Shown: positions 55,571 through 64,000 of the stretch, piece after piece | Layout: every line of letters starts with the position of its first letter | How positions within the stretch are numbered: the first letter of the stretch is position 1 | From: Aurantibacter crassamenti | Lineage (GTDB): Bacteria; Bacteroidota; Bacteroidia; Flavobacteriales; Flavobacteriaceae | Direction: 5' to 3' | DNA: 64,000 nt | Assembly: GCF_016811105.1 (NCBI RefSeq) | Contig: NZ_JAFBGM010000002.1 | Span: 930,001 to 994,000, forward strand | Made by a program: the position numbers and the translations under genes | The notes under the pieces: model-generated | The model's input: only the letters and a program-made list of their open reading frames with translations | Database searches by the model: none | What the model was told of the DNA's origin: nothing

Positions 55571-56491
55571 ATGAACGAAATAAGAATTTTTTGCCCAGCA
55601 ACTATTGCTAATATATCCTGCGGATTTGATGTGTTGGGTGTGGCCTTAGATGCCGTTGGTGATGAAATGGTTGTTCGTAAAACTTCTGATAAAGGAATTA
55701 AGATTACAAAATTAACCGGACAAGATTTACCCTTAGAAACAGAAAAAAATGTTGCTGGCGTTGCTGGTTTAGCGCTATTAGAAAATAGTGATTATAAAGG
55801 GGGCTTTGAAATAGAAATCTATAAAAAAATCAAGGCTGGTAGTGGTATTGGAAGCAGTGCTGCAAGTTCTACTGGTGCCGTTTGGGCAATGAATAAATTA
55901 TTAGGCGAACCTTTCTCAACATTAGAATTAGTGAAATTTGCTATGGAAGGTGAACGCCTTGCAAGTGGTGTAGCCCATGCTGATAATGTAGCCCCTGCCC
56001 TATTTGGTGGTTTTACTTTAGTACGAAGTTATGACCCACTTGATGTAATACCAATTCCTAGTCCAGATGAATTATTTGCAACAGTAATTCATCCGCAGAT
56101 AGAAGTTAAAACTTCTGATTCTAGAAGTGTTTTAAAAACCAATATTACCTTAGCACAGGGTATTAAACAATGGGGAAATGTTGGCGGATTAGTTGCCGGA
56201 CTTTTCACAAGTGATTATGATTTAATCGGACGTTCCTTGGTGGATCATATTATTGAACCCATACGTTCAATTTTAATTCCTGGGTTTGAAAATGTAAAAA
56301 CTGAGGCCATAAAATCAGGTGCACTAGGATGTGGAATATCAGGTTCAGGACCATCTATTTTTGCATTTAGTAAAGGCGAAGCAACTGCTAAAAAAGTTGC
56401 AACTAGTATGAAAGAAGTATATCAAAATATTGGTATTGATTACGATGTACATGTTTCGAAAATTAATGCAGCAGGAATTAAGGAAATATGA
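55571..56491 (+). CDS. thrB: Homoserine kinase
   Basis: A 306-residue GHMP-family kinase. The ATP-binding glycine-rich motif GSGIGSSAASSTGAV is at residues ~91-105, and 'SGALGCGISGSGPSIFAF' (motif 3) is near 251-268. It phosphorylates homoserine to O-phosphohomoserine for ThrC. It starts 2 bp after thrA. Confidence 0.95.
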   Translation: MNEIRIFCPATIANISCGFDVLGVALDAVGDEMVVRKTSDKGIKITKLTGQDLPLETEKNVAGVAGLALLENSDYKGGFEIEIYKKIKAGSGIGSSAASSTGAVWAMNKLLGEPFSTLELVKFAMEGERLASGVAHADNVAPALFGGFTLVRSYDPLDVIPIPSPDELFATVIHPQIEVKTSDSRSVLKTNITLAQGIKQWGNVGGLVAGLFTSDYDLIGRSLVDHIIEPIRSILIPGFENVKTEAIKSGALGCGISGSGPSIFAFSKGEATAKKVATSMKEVYQNIGIDYDVHVSKINAAGIKEI

Positions 56492-56591
56492 ATTAACCAT
56501 AGCGTTTTTAGAAAGAATATTAAATAATTAATCGTTCAAATTTTCAATGAATCGACCTTTGTCATCGGTCATCTGTTAATTAAAATTAAAT

Positions 56592-57893
56592 ATGAATTTT
56601 TACAGTCTAAATAAACAAGCTCCACAAGTATCTTTTAAAACAGCAGTCGTGGCAGGTATTGCGCCAGACAAAGGCTTATATTTTCCTGAAACTATTGAAC
56701 CTTTACCGAATAGCTTTTTTGAGCGAATAGAAGAATTATCAAACCTTGAAATTGCTTTTAATGCAATTCATCAATTCGTTTCCGCTGATATACCAAATGA
56801 AAAATTAAAAGAAATTCTTGCTAAGGTTTTAGACTTTAATTTTCCTGTTGTTCCCATAGAAGATAATGTAGCTACGTTAGAACTTTTTCATGGCCCTACA
56901 ATGGCTTTCAAAGATGTGGGCGCACGATTCATGGCAAATTGTTTGGGCTATTTTTCAGATTCAGAAAATTCTAAAAATGATGTAACCGTTTTGGTCGCTA
57001 CATCTGGTGATACCGGAGGAGCGGTAGCTAATGGGTTTTTAGGCGTTGAAGGCGTAAAAGTAGTTATCCTCTACCCTAGTGGCAAAGTTAGTGATATACA
57101 GGAGCGACAACTAACTACTTTAGGTCAAAATATAACTGCGCTTGAAGTAGATGGTACTTTTGATGATTGTCAAAAAATGGTGAAGACAGCATTTTTAGAT
57201 GAAGCATTACTAACTAAAATGCAATTAACATCTGCAAATTCTATAAATGTAGCAAGATGGCTTCCGCAATTATTTTACTTTTTATTTGCATATAAACAAG
57301 CGAAATCGGAAGGAAAGGAAATTGTTTTTTCTGTTCCTTCAGGAAATTTCGGAAATATTTGTGCTGGACTCGTTGCACAACGTTTAGGTATGCCAGTAAA
57401 ACATTTTGTGGCTGCAACAAATGTGAATGATACAGTACCAGAATTTATGCGTACAAATAAGTACGACCCCAAACCTTCAACAGCAACAATTTCTAATGCT
57501 ATGGATGTTGGGGACCCAAGTAACTTTATTCGAATTCGTCATTTATTTCAAGATGATTTTGAACTTTTGAAAACCAATTTATCTTCCTATTCATTCACTG
57601 ATGAGGAAACCAAAATAGCGCTTGGCTCAATTTACAAAAACTCGAAATATATAGCTGATCCACACGGAGCTGTTGGCTATTTAGGATTAAAGAAATATCA
57701 AGAAAGCCATCCGAATACTTATGGCATTTTCTTGGAAACAGCACATCCTGTCAAGTTTCTAGATGTAGTTGAAGAGACCATTGGTGAGCAAATAACCATT
57801 CCTGCCCAAATAAAAAGCGTTATGGATAAAGAGAAAAAATCGATTCGAATTTCAAAATACGCTGAACTAAAAGAGTATTTATTACAGCGGTAA
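56592..57893 (+). CDS. thrC: Threonine synthase
   Basis: A 433-residue fold-type II PLP enzyme. The Schiff-base lysine is Lys107 in LFHGPTMAFKDVGARF, and the phosphate cup is 'VATSGDTGGAVANGF' near 136. It converts O-phosphohomoserine to threonine. It completes thrABC, separated from thrB by 100 bp. Confidence 0.95.
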   Translation: MNFYSLNKQAPQVSFKTAVVAGIAPDKGLYFPETIEPLPNSFFERIEELSNLEIAFNAIHQFVSADIPNEKLKEILAKVLDFNFPVVPIEDNVATLELFHGPTMAFKDVGARFMANCLGYFSDSENSKNDVTVLVATSGDTGGAVANGFLGVEGVKVVILYPSGKVSDIQERQLTTLGQNITALEVDGTFDDCQKMVKTAFLDEALLTKMQLTSANSINVARWLPQLFYFLFAYKQAKSEGKEIVFSVPSGNFGNICAGLVAQRLGMPVKHFVAATNVNDTVPEFMRTNKYDPKPSTATISNAMDVGDPSNFIRIRHLFQDDFELLKTNLSSYSFTDEETKIALGSIYKNSKYIADPHGAVGYLGLKKYQESHPNTYGIFLETAHPVKFLDVVEETIGEQITIPAQIKSVMDKEKKSIRISKYAELKEYLLQR

Positions 57894-57921
57894 ACACCTT
57901 ATAATTATTTCACCTGAACAG

Positions 57922-57975
57922 AAAAAATCCTCAAATTCAATCATTTTTATATGGTTGTACTTGAGGATTTTTTTT
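57922..57975. terminator. Bidirectional terminator between thrC and the Xaa-Pro peptidase
   Basis: AAAAAATCCTCAA pairs with TTGAGGATTTTTTT across a ~25-base loop, with A/T runs on both outer sides. The genes on either side converge. Confidence 0.8.
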
Positions 57976-57993
57976 ATCCGGCTACTAAGTAGT

Positions 57994-59604
57994 CTAATCT
58001 AAACTTGGCAGTACAAATTTATCTAACGGGCTCGCTTTTTTCATCATCGCCTCAATGGCCTCAGTTGTTCTTGGTGCCATTTCAGAAAGATTAATAGGTC
58101 CATTTTCTGTAATCAAGATATCATCTTCAATACGAACTGCTATACCCCACCATTTTTTATCACAATCACTACCTTCAGGTATATAAATTCCGGGCTCCAC
58201 CGTTATAACTGTGTTCGCCTTAAAAGGCCCATAAGTACCTTTATCATGCACATCAAGACCCAAATAATGCGAAGTACCATGTGGAAAATAAGTACGTGCC
58301 TCTTCAACTGTTTTTATAATACCAAGATCAACTAAACCTTGTGCAACAATTTCTGAAGCAGCCTGACCAGGCGCTTGAAAAGGAGCACCAACAACACTCG
58401 CTTTAATTCCCGCTTCTTGTGCTTTATAAACAATATCATAAATTTGCTTTTGTTCAGCAGAAAACTTTCCGTTTGCAGGAATGGTACGTGTAACATCAGC
58501 AGTATACCCATGGTATTCTGCACCCAAATCCATTAAAACCAAATCGTCACCGACTTTTGTTTTATTGTTTTCAATATAATGAAGAATACAACCATTATTT
58601 CCACCACCAACAATTGACGGATAACCTTCATATTCCGCACCATATTTTTTATATACATATTCATGTACACCTTGAATTTCTGTCTCAGACATATTGGGGT
58701 GCATTGCTTTCATAACTTCAATCTGACCCACACATGAAATTTCAATGGCCTTTTTTAAAAGCACCATTTCCTCTTTTGTTTTGGTTTCTCGTAGCGTATT
58801 CATTATTTCTGAAATGATAGCTGAGTTCAAATTATTCTTCTCAAGTTCTAGTGAAATCTTCCCTTTTATTTCATTTCTAAGATTGTCATCAGTTGCATTT
58901 ATATATCCATTTAAAAGTTCATCGTTTTTTAAACTTTCATCTCTGGTTAAATAGCGTCCTAATCGTTGCGCCACGTTAGCACTATTTTCAATTTCGGTAG
59001 ATTTAATCATGGTATAAATCTGCTGTTTAGTAGCAGAATAATCTACAGGATAATTTACTTTATCCTTAAAGCTCATTATCATATCGTATAAGTCAGCTTT
59101 ATCACTTGTGTCTCGATAATCATTCTTAAAATCAAAAAATAAAATTTTATCAAACGATTCGAAGGCTATAGAATTACTTGAAAATTCACTCCCATTATAA
59201 GCCAATTCAAACCCTAACTTACTTTTTACCCCTTCTACGCCTAAACGTTTTCCATTCCACTGTTCTGCAGCAGGATCTCTTTCTTGTACATATATCATTT
59301 CATTATATGACTCTCCATCAGTATTTTTCTGGTTTTCAGAGAAAATTAGTAAAACTGCATTTGGTTCATTATAGCCCGTCAAATAATAAAAATCAGGGTC
59401 TTGATGATAGATATAATCTACATCATTTGCGCGGTTTCGTACAGCATTTGCAAACAAGACCGCTACACTATTAGCAGGCATCATTTTACGAACCAAAGCT
59501 CTGCGTTCTTTATGAAAATCAGCAGTTAGAAAATCAGTTGGTGTATCTTGAGCATGCCCAATTAAAAGATTTAGCATAAAAAAGACAAGTACAATATGTT
59601 TCAT
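57994..59604 (-). CDS. Secreted Xaa-Pro aminopeptidase (M24B)
   Basis: A 536-residue protein. The start at 59604 gives the signal peptide MKHIVLVFFMLNLLIGHAQ; an upstream start would bury it behind 24 residues. An aminopeptidase-P N-terminal domain is followed by the pita-bread M24 domain with dimetal ligands in LMDLGAEYHGYTADVTRT (two Asp), FPHGTSHYLGLDVHD (His), ITVEPGIYIP (Glu) and AVRIEDDILI (Glu). It removes N-terminal residues preceding proline, here in the periplasm. Confidence 0.92.
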   Translation of the reverse strand: MKHIVLVFFMLNLLIGHAQDTPTDFLTADFHKERRALVRKMMPANSVAVLFANAVRNRANDVDYIYHQDPDFYYLTGYNEPNAVLLIFSENQKNTDGESYNEMIYVQERDPAAEQWNGKRLGVEGVKSKLGFELAYNGSEFSSNSIAFESFDKILFFDFKNDYRDTSDKADLYDMIMSFKDKVNYPVDYSATKQQIYTMIKSTEIENSANVAQRLGRYLTRDESLKNDELLNGYINATDDNLRNEIKGKISLELEKNNLNSAIISEIMNTLRETKTKEEMVLLKKAIEISCVGQIEVMKAMHPNMSETEIQGVHEYVYKKYGAEYEGYPSIVGGGNNGCILHYIENNKTKVGDDLVLMDLGAEYHGYTADVTRTIPANGKFSAEQKQIYDIVYKAQEAGIKASVVGAPFQAPGQAASEIVAQGLVDLGIIKTVEEARTYFPHGTSHYLGLDVHDKGTYGPFKANTVITVEPGIYIPEGSDCDKKWWGIAVRIEDDILITENGPINLSEMAPRTTEAIEAMMKKASPLDKFVLPSLD

Positions 59605-59717
59605 TATTATTTTCTTTAGCCCCGCAAAATACGAATTTCTCACATTGTTTAAGGATGGAATGAGAATCGCTGTCATTAATTTTCGATAAATTTACCTTTC
59701 AAAAATTAAAATAATCC

Positions 59718-60803
59718 ATGAAGAATACTGCCTTAACAAAAACTCACGAAGCGCTAGGTGCCAAAATGGTTCCGTTTGCAGGATATAATATGCCTGTTTC
59801 TTATGAAGGCGTGAATGCTGAACATGAGACCATTAGAAACGGTGTTGGTGTCTTTGATGTTTCGCACATGGGTGAGTTTTTGATATCCGGTGAGAACGCC
59901 CTGCCTCTTATTCAAAAGGTTACATCTAATGATGCCTCTAAATTGACAATTGGCAAAGCACAATATAGCTGCTTACCTAATGAAACTGGAGGTATTGTAG
60001 ATGATTTAATTGTTTATCGAATCAAAGAAAATCAATATTTGTTAGTGGTTAATGCATCTAATATTGAAAAAGACTGGGCTCATATTAGCAAATATAATAC
60101 GGAGTTCAATGCAGAAATGCGCGACCTTTCAGAAAACTATTCGTTATTAGCAATACAGGGTCCGAAGGCAGTTGAGGCTATGCAATCTTTAACTTCAATT
60201 GATTTAGCAGCAATCAAATTTTATAATTTTGAAGTTGCTGATTTTGCAGGAATCGAACATGTTATTATTTCTGCAACTGGTTATACAGGGTCAGGAGGGT
60301 TTGAAATCTATTGTAAAAATGACGAGGTAAAACAAATTTGGGATAAAGTTTTTGAAGCCGGTGCTGAATTTGGTATCAAACCAATTGGTTTAGCTGCTCG
60401 TGATACATTACGCTTAGAAATGGGTTATTGTTTATATGGAAATGATATTAATGACAACACTTCACCATTTGAAGCTGGTTTAGGCTGGATTACAAAATTT
60501 ACAAAAGATTTTGTCAATGCAGATGCCCTAGAAAAAGAAAAAAAACATGGAGCAGAACGTAAACTTGTTGCTTTTGAATTAGATGAAAGAGGCATACCTC
60601 GCCATGATTATGACATTGTAGATAGTCAAGGTAATAAAATAGGAATAGTCACTTCTGGTACTATGTCACCTTCATTAAGCAAAGGTATTGGTTTAGGATA
60701 TGTGCCTAATATTTTCACGGAGGTTGGTAGCAAAATATATATTCAGATACGTAAAAAAGCCATTCCAGCAACGGTTGTAAAACTTCCATTTTATACCAAT
60801 TAA
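59718..60803 (+). CDS. gcvT: Glycine cleavage system aminomethyltransferase (T protein)
   Basis: A 361-residue protein with the typical start ('[20 protein letters not shown]') and the catalytic-aspartate region ([15 protein letters not shown]). '[20 protein letters not shown]' and '[12 protein letters not shown]' are also diagnostic. It transfers the methylene group from H protein to tetrahydrofolate. Its stop overlaps the glutaminase start (TAATG), so the two are coupled. Confidence 0.96.
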   Translation: MKNTALTKTHEALGAKMVPFAGYNMPVSYEGVNAEHETIRNGVGVFDVSHMGEFLISGENALPLIQKVTSNDASKLTIGKAQYSCLPNETGGIVDDLIVYRIKENQYLLVVNASNIEKDWAHISKYNTEFNAEMRDLSENYSLLAIQGPKAVEAMQSLTSIDLAAIKFYNFEVADFAGIEHVIISATGYTGSGGFEIYCKNDEVKQIWDKVFEAGAEFGIKPIGLAARDTLRLEMGYCLYGNDINDNTSPFEAGLGWITKFTKDFVNADALEKEKKHGAERKLVAFELDERGIPRHDYDIVDSQGNKIGIVTSGTMSPSLSKGIGLGYVPNIFTEVGSKIYIQIRKKAIPATVVKLPFYTN

Positions 60804-61717
60804 TGATTGATTATCAAGAGATTTTAGATGGTATTGCTAGTAATTGTTTAACAGCTACGGAGAAAGGTAAGATTGCCACTTATATTCCAGAATTATCAAA
60901 AGTAGATGATTCAAAATTCGGAATACATTTAGTGGACAACTCGAAAAATAATTACAGTGCTGGCGACTCTGATGAACTATTTTCAATTCAGAGTATTTCA
61001 AAAGTACTTTCACTTGGGCAAGCGATGAGTCTTGTTGGTGAAGACTTATGGAAAAGAGTTGATGTTGAACCATCAGGCGACCCATTCAATCATTTGTCAC
61101 TTTTAGAAATGGAAAATGGTATTCCAAGAAATCCATTAATCAATGCTGGTGCTATTGTAGTAGCTGATATTCTAATTTCAAATTTAGAAAATCCTAAATT
61201 AGAATTTCTGAATTATGTTAGAGAATTAACCAATGATAACAGCATCAATTTTGATATTGAAGTTGCTAAATCTGAAAAAGAAACAGGGTATAGAAATTAC
61301 GCTGCTGCCAATTTATTGAAATCGTACGGCAATCTAAAAAATGACGTTGAAACTGTATTAGATTTTTATTTTCATCAATGTTCACTTAAGATGTCTTGCA
61401 GTCAATTGACAAAAGCCTTTTATCCATTTATGAATAAGGGTGTATGCCAGCAAGGCAAAACTTTTTTGACTGTCAGACAAGAAAAACGAATTAATGCCTT
61501 AATGCTAACCTGCGGATTTTATGATGAAGCTGGTGAGTTTGCATTTGAAGTCGGATTACCAGGAAAAAGTGGTGTTGGCGGTGGAATTGTAGCCCTATTA
61601 CCGGGCAAATATTGTGTAGCTACTTGGGCACCTGGCTTAAACGCAAAAGGAAATTCAAAATTAGGGATGGAAGCTTTAGAGAAATTGACCACAGCAACAG
61701 CGCAATCAATATTTTAA
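60803..61717 (+). CDS. glsA: Glutaminase
   Basis: A 304-residue serine-dependent glutaminase of normal length. The active-site Ser64-x-x-Lys67 is in FSIQSISKVLS. Further motifs are NPLINAGAIVV and 'GLPGKSGVGGGIVALLPGKY'. It hydrolyses glutamine to glutamate and ammonia. It is in an operon with gcvT. Confidence 0.94.
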   Translation: MIDYQEILDGIASNCLTATEKGKIATYIPELSKVDDSKFGIHLVDNSKNNYSAGDSDELFSIQSISKVLSLGQAMSLVGEDLWKRVDVEPSGDPFNHLSLLEMENGIPRNPLINAGAIVVADILISNLENPKLEFLNYVRELTNDNSINFDIEVAKSEKETGYRNYAAANLLKSYGNLKNDVETVLDFYFHQCSLKMSCSQLTKAFYPFMNKGVCQQGKTFLTVRQEKRINALMLTCGFYDEAGEFAFEVGLPGKSGVGGGIVALLPGKYCVATWAPGLNAKGNSKLGMEALEKLTTATAQSIF

Positions 61718-62542
61718 ATGTTAAATACAAAAAAGGTTCTTATTTTGGGCGGTAGTGGTTTTCTTGGCCAATCTATTTACAAAGAACTATGTAAATATTT
61801 TGACACGTATGGCACTTATTTTTCAGCTAGAAAATCCTTTGAAGATAATAAACAATTTTCGCGGTATGACCTTCAAGAAGATGACATTTTTCAAATATTA
61901 GAAAAGGTACAACCGCAAATAATTATTTCGGCACTTCGCGGAAACTTTGCAGCCCAAGTACAAGCACACCAGCACATTGTAGAGTACATTTCTAAAAATG
62001 ATTGTGCTTTATTCTTTTTATCGTCAGCAAATGTTTTTGATGCTTATAGCAAATATCCATCGTATGAAAATGATAAAACACTTTCTGAAAGTGTATATGG
62101 AAGATTGAAAATTAAAATAGAGAACATGTTATTGCGCCTTCCTAAAAAGAAAATGGCCATTTTACGTGTTCCAATGGTTTTTGGAAATGGATCGCCACGT
62201 ATTAAACAAATGAAAAAGTTCATTTTAGATAATGAACCTATTGAAGTTTTTCCTAATCTAATAATGAACGTTACCAATGATGATAAATTAACGCAACAAA
62301 TTCATTATCTTATCAATAGAAATAAAAGAGGGGTTTTTCATTTGGGTAGCAATGATCTTGTACATCACGAAGATTTTATTAAAGAAATAGTTAATCGAAT
62401 TGGTAATTTTAATCCTATTTACAAAAGAGTATTTACTACCAATGAAGAACGTTATTTAGCAGTACTTCCAAAGGATTACAAACTACCAAAAAATTTACAA
62501 ATCAATAGTCAAGAAATAATTGAACACCATTATACAAGTTAA
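61718..62542 (+). CDS. NAD(P)-dependent sugar epimerase/reductase (RmlD-like SDR)
   Basis: A 274-residue extended SDR. ILGGSGFLGQSI is the nucleotide-binding loop. 'ALFFLSSANVFDAYSKYPSY' carries the Ser region and VYGRLKIKIE the Tyr-x-x-x-Lys pair. VPMVFGNGSPR is typical of RmlD-like dTDP-4-dehydrorhamnose reductases, but no partner rml genes are present, so the substrate is uncertain. It starts directly after the glutaminase stop. Confidence 0.83.
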   Translation: MLNTKKVLILGGSGFLGQSIYKELCKYFDTYGTYFSARKSFEDNKQFSRYDLQEDDIFQILEKVQPQIIISALRGNFAAQVQAHQHIVEYISKNDCALFFLSSANVFDAYSKYPSYENDKTLSESVYGRLKIKIENMLLRLPKKKMAILRVPMVFGNGSPRIKQMKKFILDNEPIEVFPNLIMNVTNDDKLTQQIHYLINRNKRGVFHLGSNDLVHHEDFIKEIVNRIGNFNPIYKRVFTTNEERYLAVLPKDYKLPKNLQINSQEIIEHHYTS

Positions 62543-62557
62543 ACTTAATTTAAAAAA

Positions 62558-62848
62558 ATGGAAAAGCTTACAACCACGGAAATAGAACAAAGATTAGTAA
62601 ATATTCCAGGGTGGAAGTATACTGATAATTTAATTGAAAAGACTTTTACTTTTACAAACTTTAAGGAAGCATTTGCAATGATGACAAGAATTGCATTTGA
62701 ATGTGAAGCGCAAAACCATCATCCGGATTGGAGTAATGTGTATAAAACGGTACATATAGCACTAAATACACATGATGCAGGCGGTGTAACGGAAAAGGAC
62801 TTTTCACTAGCGAATGCAATTGAGAAGATAGTTACTGAGAACAAGTGA
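62558..62848 (+). CDS. 4a-hydroxytetrahydrobiopterin dehydratase
   Basis: A 96-residue protein, the usual family length. The motif EAQNHHPDWSNVYKTVHIAL, with the active-site His pair and the later THDAGG, is diagnostic of pterin-4a-carbinolamine dehydratase (PhhB/DCoH). It recycles the pterin cofactor of aromatic amino-acid hydroxylases. It lies 15 bp after the SDR gene. Confidence 0.95.
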   Translation: MEKLTTTEIEQRLVNIPGWKYTDNLIEKTFTFTNFKEAFAMMTRIAFECEAQNHHPDWSNVYKTVHIALNTHDAGGVTEKDFSLANAIEKIVTENK

Positions 62849-62936
62849 TTTGTTTAAATATAATACGTCTAACTAATAATACAGTAGAGCAAAAATCTAA
62901 CTTTTTGTTCTTATATTTTTGAATTTTAAGTAAGAC

Positions 62937-62966
62937 TTGAACTTGAACTTGAATTTCTTAAATTTG
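62937..62966 (+). promoter_or_regulatory. yebC promoter
   Basis: TTG at 62937-62939, 19 bp, then TAAATTTG at 62959-62966 matches the Bacteroidota consensus exactly. The -33 region lies in a tandem CTTGAA x3 repeat (62936-62953). The ATG is 22 bp beyond the -7 element. Confidence 0.65.
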
Positions 62967-62988
62967 CTATCAATCAAATAGAGTAATA

Positions 62989-63699
62989 ATGGGAAGAGCT
63001 TTTGAATTTAGAAAAGCAAGAAAAATGAAACGTTGGGCAGCAATGTCTAAAGCATTCACAAGAATTGGTAAGGATATTGTTATGGCCGTTAAAGAAGGCG
63101 GTCCGGATCCTGATTCAAATTCGCGTTTACGTGCAGTAATTCAGAATGCCAAGTCGGTCAATATGCCAAAAGACAATATTGAAAGGGCTATAAAAAGAGC
63201 GACTGATAAAAATCAAGGTGATTACAAAGAAGTACTTTTTGAAGGCTACGCACCACACGGAATTGCAATTTTAGTTGAAACTGCAACTGATAATAATACC
63301 CGAACCGTTGCAAATGTTAGAAGCTATTTTAATAAATGCGATGGAAGTTTAGGCACCTCTGGTTCAGTTGAGTTTATGTTTGATCATACTTGTAATTTTA
63401 GAATTCCCGCAGAAGGCATTGATCCTGAAGAACTAGAATTAGAATTAATCGATTTTGGTGCAGAAGAAGTTTTTGTTGACGAAGACGGAATTTTAATTTA
63501 TGCGCCATTTGAAAGTTTTGGAGATATTCAAAAAGAATTAGAAAATAGAAATCTTGAAATATTATCCTCAGGTTTTGAACGTATACCACAAGTTGTAAAA
63601 CAACTTACTGAAGAACAAGTGGCGGATGTTGAAAAACTGCTCGAAAAAATTGAAGAAGATGATGATGTACAAAATGTGTATCATACAATGCAGGAATAA
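62989..63699 (+). CDS. yebC: YebC/PmpR-family protein
   Basis: A 236-residue protein of the usual length. 'AFTRIGKDIVMAVKEGGPDP' and 'NMPKDNIERAIKRATDKNQG' are signature segments of the family. Members are annotated as regulators, and some act as translation factors easing ribosome pausing at proline stretches. It is a separate unit with its own promoter and terminator. Confidence 0.95.
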   Translation: MGRAFEFRKARKMKRWAAMSKAFTRIGKDIVMAVKEGGPDPDSNSRLRAVIQNAKSVNMPKDNIERAIKRATDKNQGDYKEVLFEGYAPHGIAILVETATDNNTRTVANVRSYFNKCDGSLGTSGSVEFMFDHTCNFRIPAEGIDPEELELELIDFGAEEVFVDEDGILIYAPFESFGDIQKELENRNLEILSSGFERIPQVVKQLTEEQVADVEKLLEKIEEDDDVQNVYHTMQE

Positions 63700-63716
63700 A
63701 TAATACATTGATTAAT

Positions 63717-63745
63717 AAAAAAGCGACCTAAATAGGTCGCTTTTA
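63717..63745. terminator. Bidirectional terminator after yebC
   Basis: AAAAGCGACCTA-AA-TAGGTCGCTTTT is a perfect 12-bp stem with flanking A/T. It lies between yebC and the converging T9SS cargo gene. Confidence 0.88.
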
Positions 63746-63769
63746 ATCTTTCAAAGAAGAACTATTAAT

Positions 63770-64000
63770 TTATTGTCGTTTTACTACCATTTGTTTTTGG
63801 TACGGCACTCCTTTATTGTCCACCATTTTAACAATATATGCCCCTTGTTGGTAAAAATTTACATCAAGTACATAATCATTACCGCTTTTAATATACTGCG
63901 GATTGTAGGACTCTATAATTCTTCCGGACATGTCAAATATTAAAATTTGTTGGATATCAATCGGTCTTTCAAAACTCGCTCGGGCTAGGTTAGAAACCTG
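63770..64000 (-). CDS. C-terminal end of a T9SS-exported protein (type A sorting domain)
   Basis: The last 76 residues of a gene that continues past the right edge. The strands 'IQQILIFDMSGRIIESYNP', then QQGAYIVKMVDNKGV and a final KQMVVKRQ are the classical type IX secretion C-terminal sorting domain (G-x-Y-I-V-x-V ... K-x-V-V-K). The N-terminal cargo domain is outside the window. Confidence 0.88.
   Translation of the reverse strand, partial: QVSNLARASFERPIDIQQILIFDMSGRIIESYNPQYIKSGNDYVLDVNFYQQGAYIVKMVDNKGVPYQKQMVVKRQ

Overview
The window comes from an AT-rich Bacteroidota chromosome, most likely a marine member of the Flavobacteriaceae. The evidence is: promoters of the TTG-N19/20-TAnnTTTG type; many signal peptides ending in Ala/Gly/Ser-Gln; a type IX secretion C-terminal domain at the right edge; a fused aspartokinase-homoserine dehydrogenase; LytTR/LytS signalling; and tRNAs without encoded CCA. 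No rRNA, CRISPR array, intact insertion sequence or integrase was seen.

Layout. 1-9.2 kb: small accessory genes (YdcZ-like transporter fragment, DUF4386 protein, an ABC ATPase followed by an ABC permease fused to an M1-like peptidase, ABM and DoxX proteins, acetyltransferase, FMN reductase, Crp-like regulator). 9.2-15.8 kb: a LytS/LytR pair, small secreted proteins, an HtrA-like protease and a membrane class III cyclase. This block is bracketed by an imperfect direct repeat of the tRNA-Pro 3' end and sprinkled with tRNA relics. 15.8-27.7 kb: core genes (tRNA-Pro, tRNA-Ser, 7TM-HD phosphodiesterase, thiolase, NlpC/P60-like protein, TPR protein, gyrA, clpC). 27.7-51.2 kb: accessory region centred on a seven-gene minus-strand operon of secreted proteins. 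At least six of the seven look paralogous to one another and I recognise none as a named family. Two tandem membrane-anchored AraC-type regulators follow, then NTF2/SnoaL-like proteins and two more AraC regulators. 51.2-64 kb: core metabolism (NAD(P)HX repair enzyme, thrABC with a probable Thr-rich leader peptide, Xaa-Pro aminopeptidase, gcvT, glutaminase, pterin dehydratase, yebC) and the C-terminal end of a T9SS cargo protein.

The most unusual material is the 28.9-42.5 kb operon and its control region. Upstream of it lie copies of TATGTTGCGGA-like elements on a 21-bp period, the spacing expected of AraC-family sites. The same motif, again as a 21-bp-spaced pair and again about 28-29 bp upstream of a -7-like element, lies upstream of the tandem NTF2-like genes near 50.36 kb. 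I infer a regulon controlled by the neighbouring AraC-type proteins, making envelope or secreted proteins of unknown role.

Smaller points: the NlpC/P60 protein has Ser-Ala where the family has catalytic Cys-Ser; a secreted protein gene at 27.7-28.1 kb has an in-frame stop inside its signal peptide; a 52-codon ORF precedes the cyclase gene; and the thr operon has a perfect flavobacterial promoter followed by a threonine-rich 29-residue ORF.
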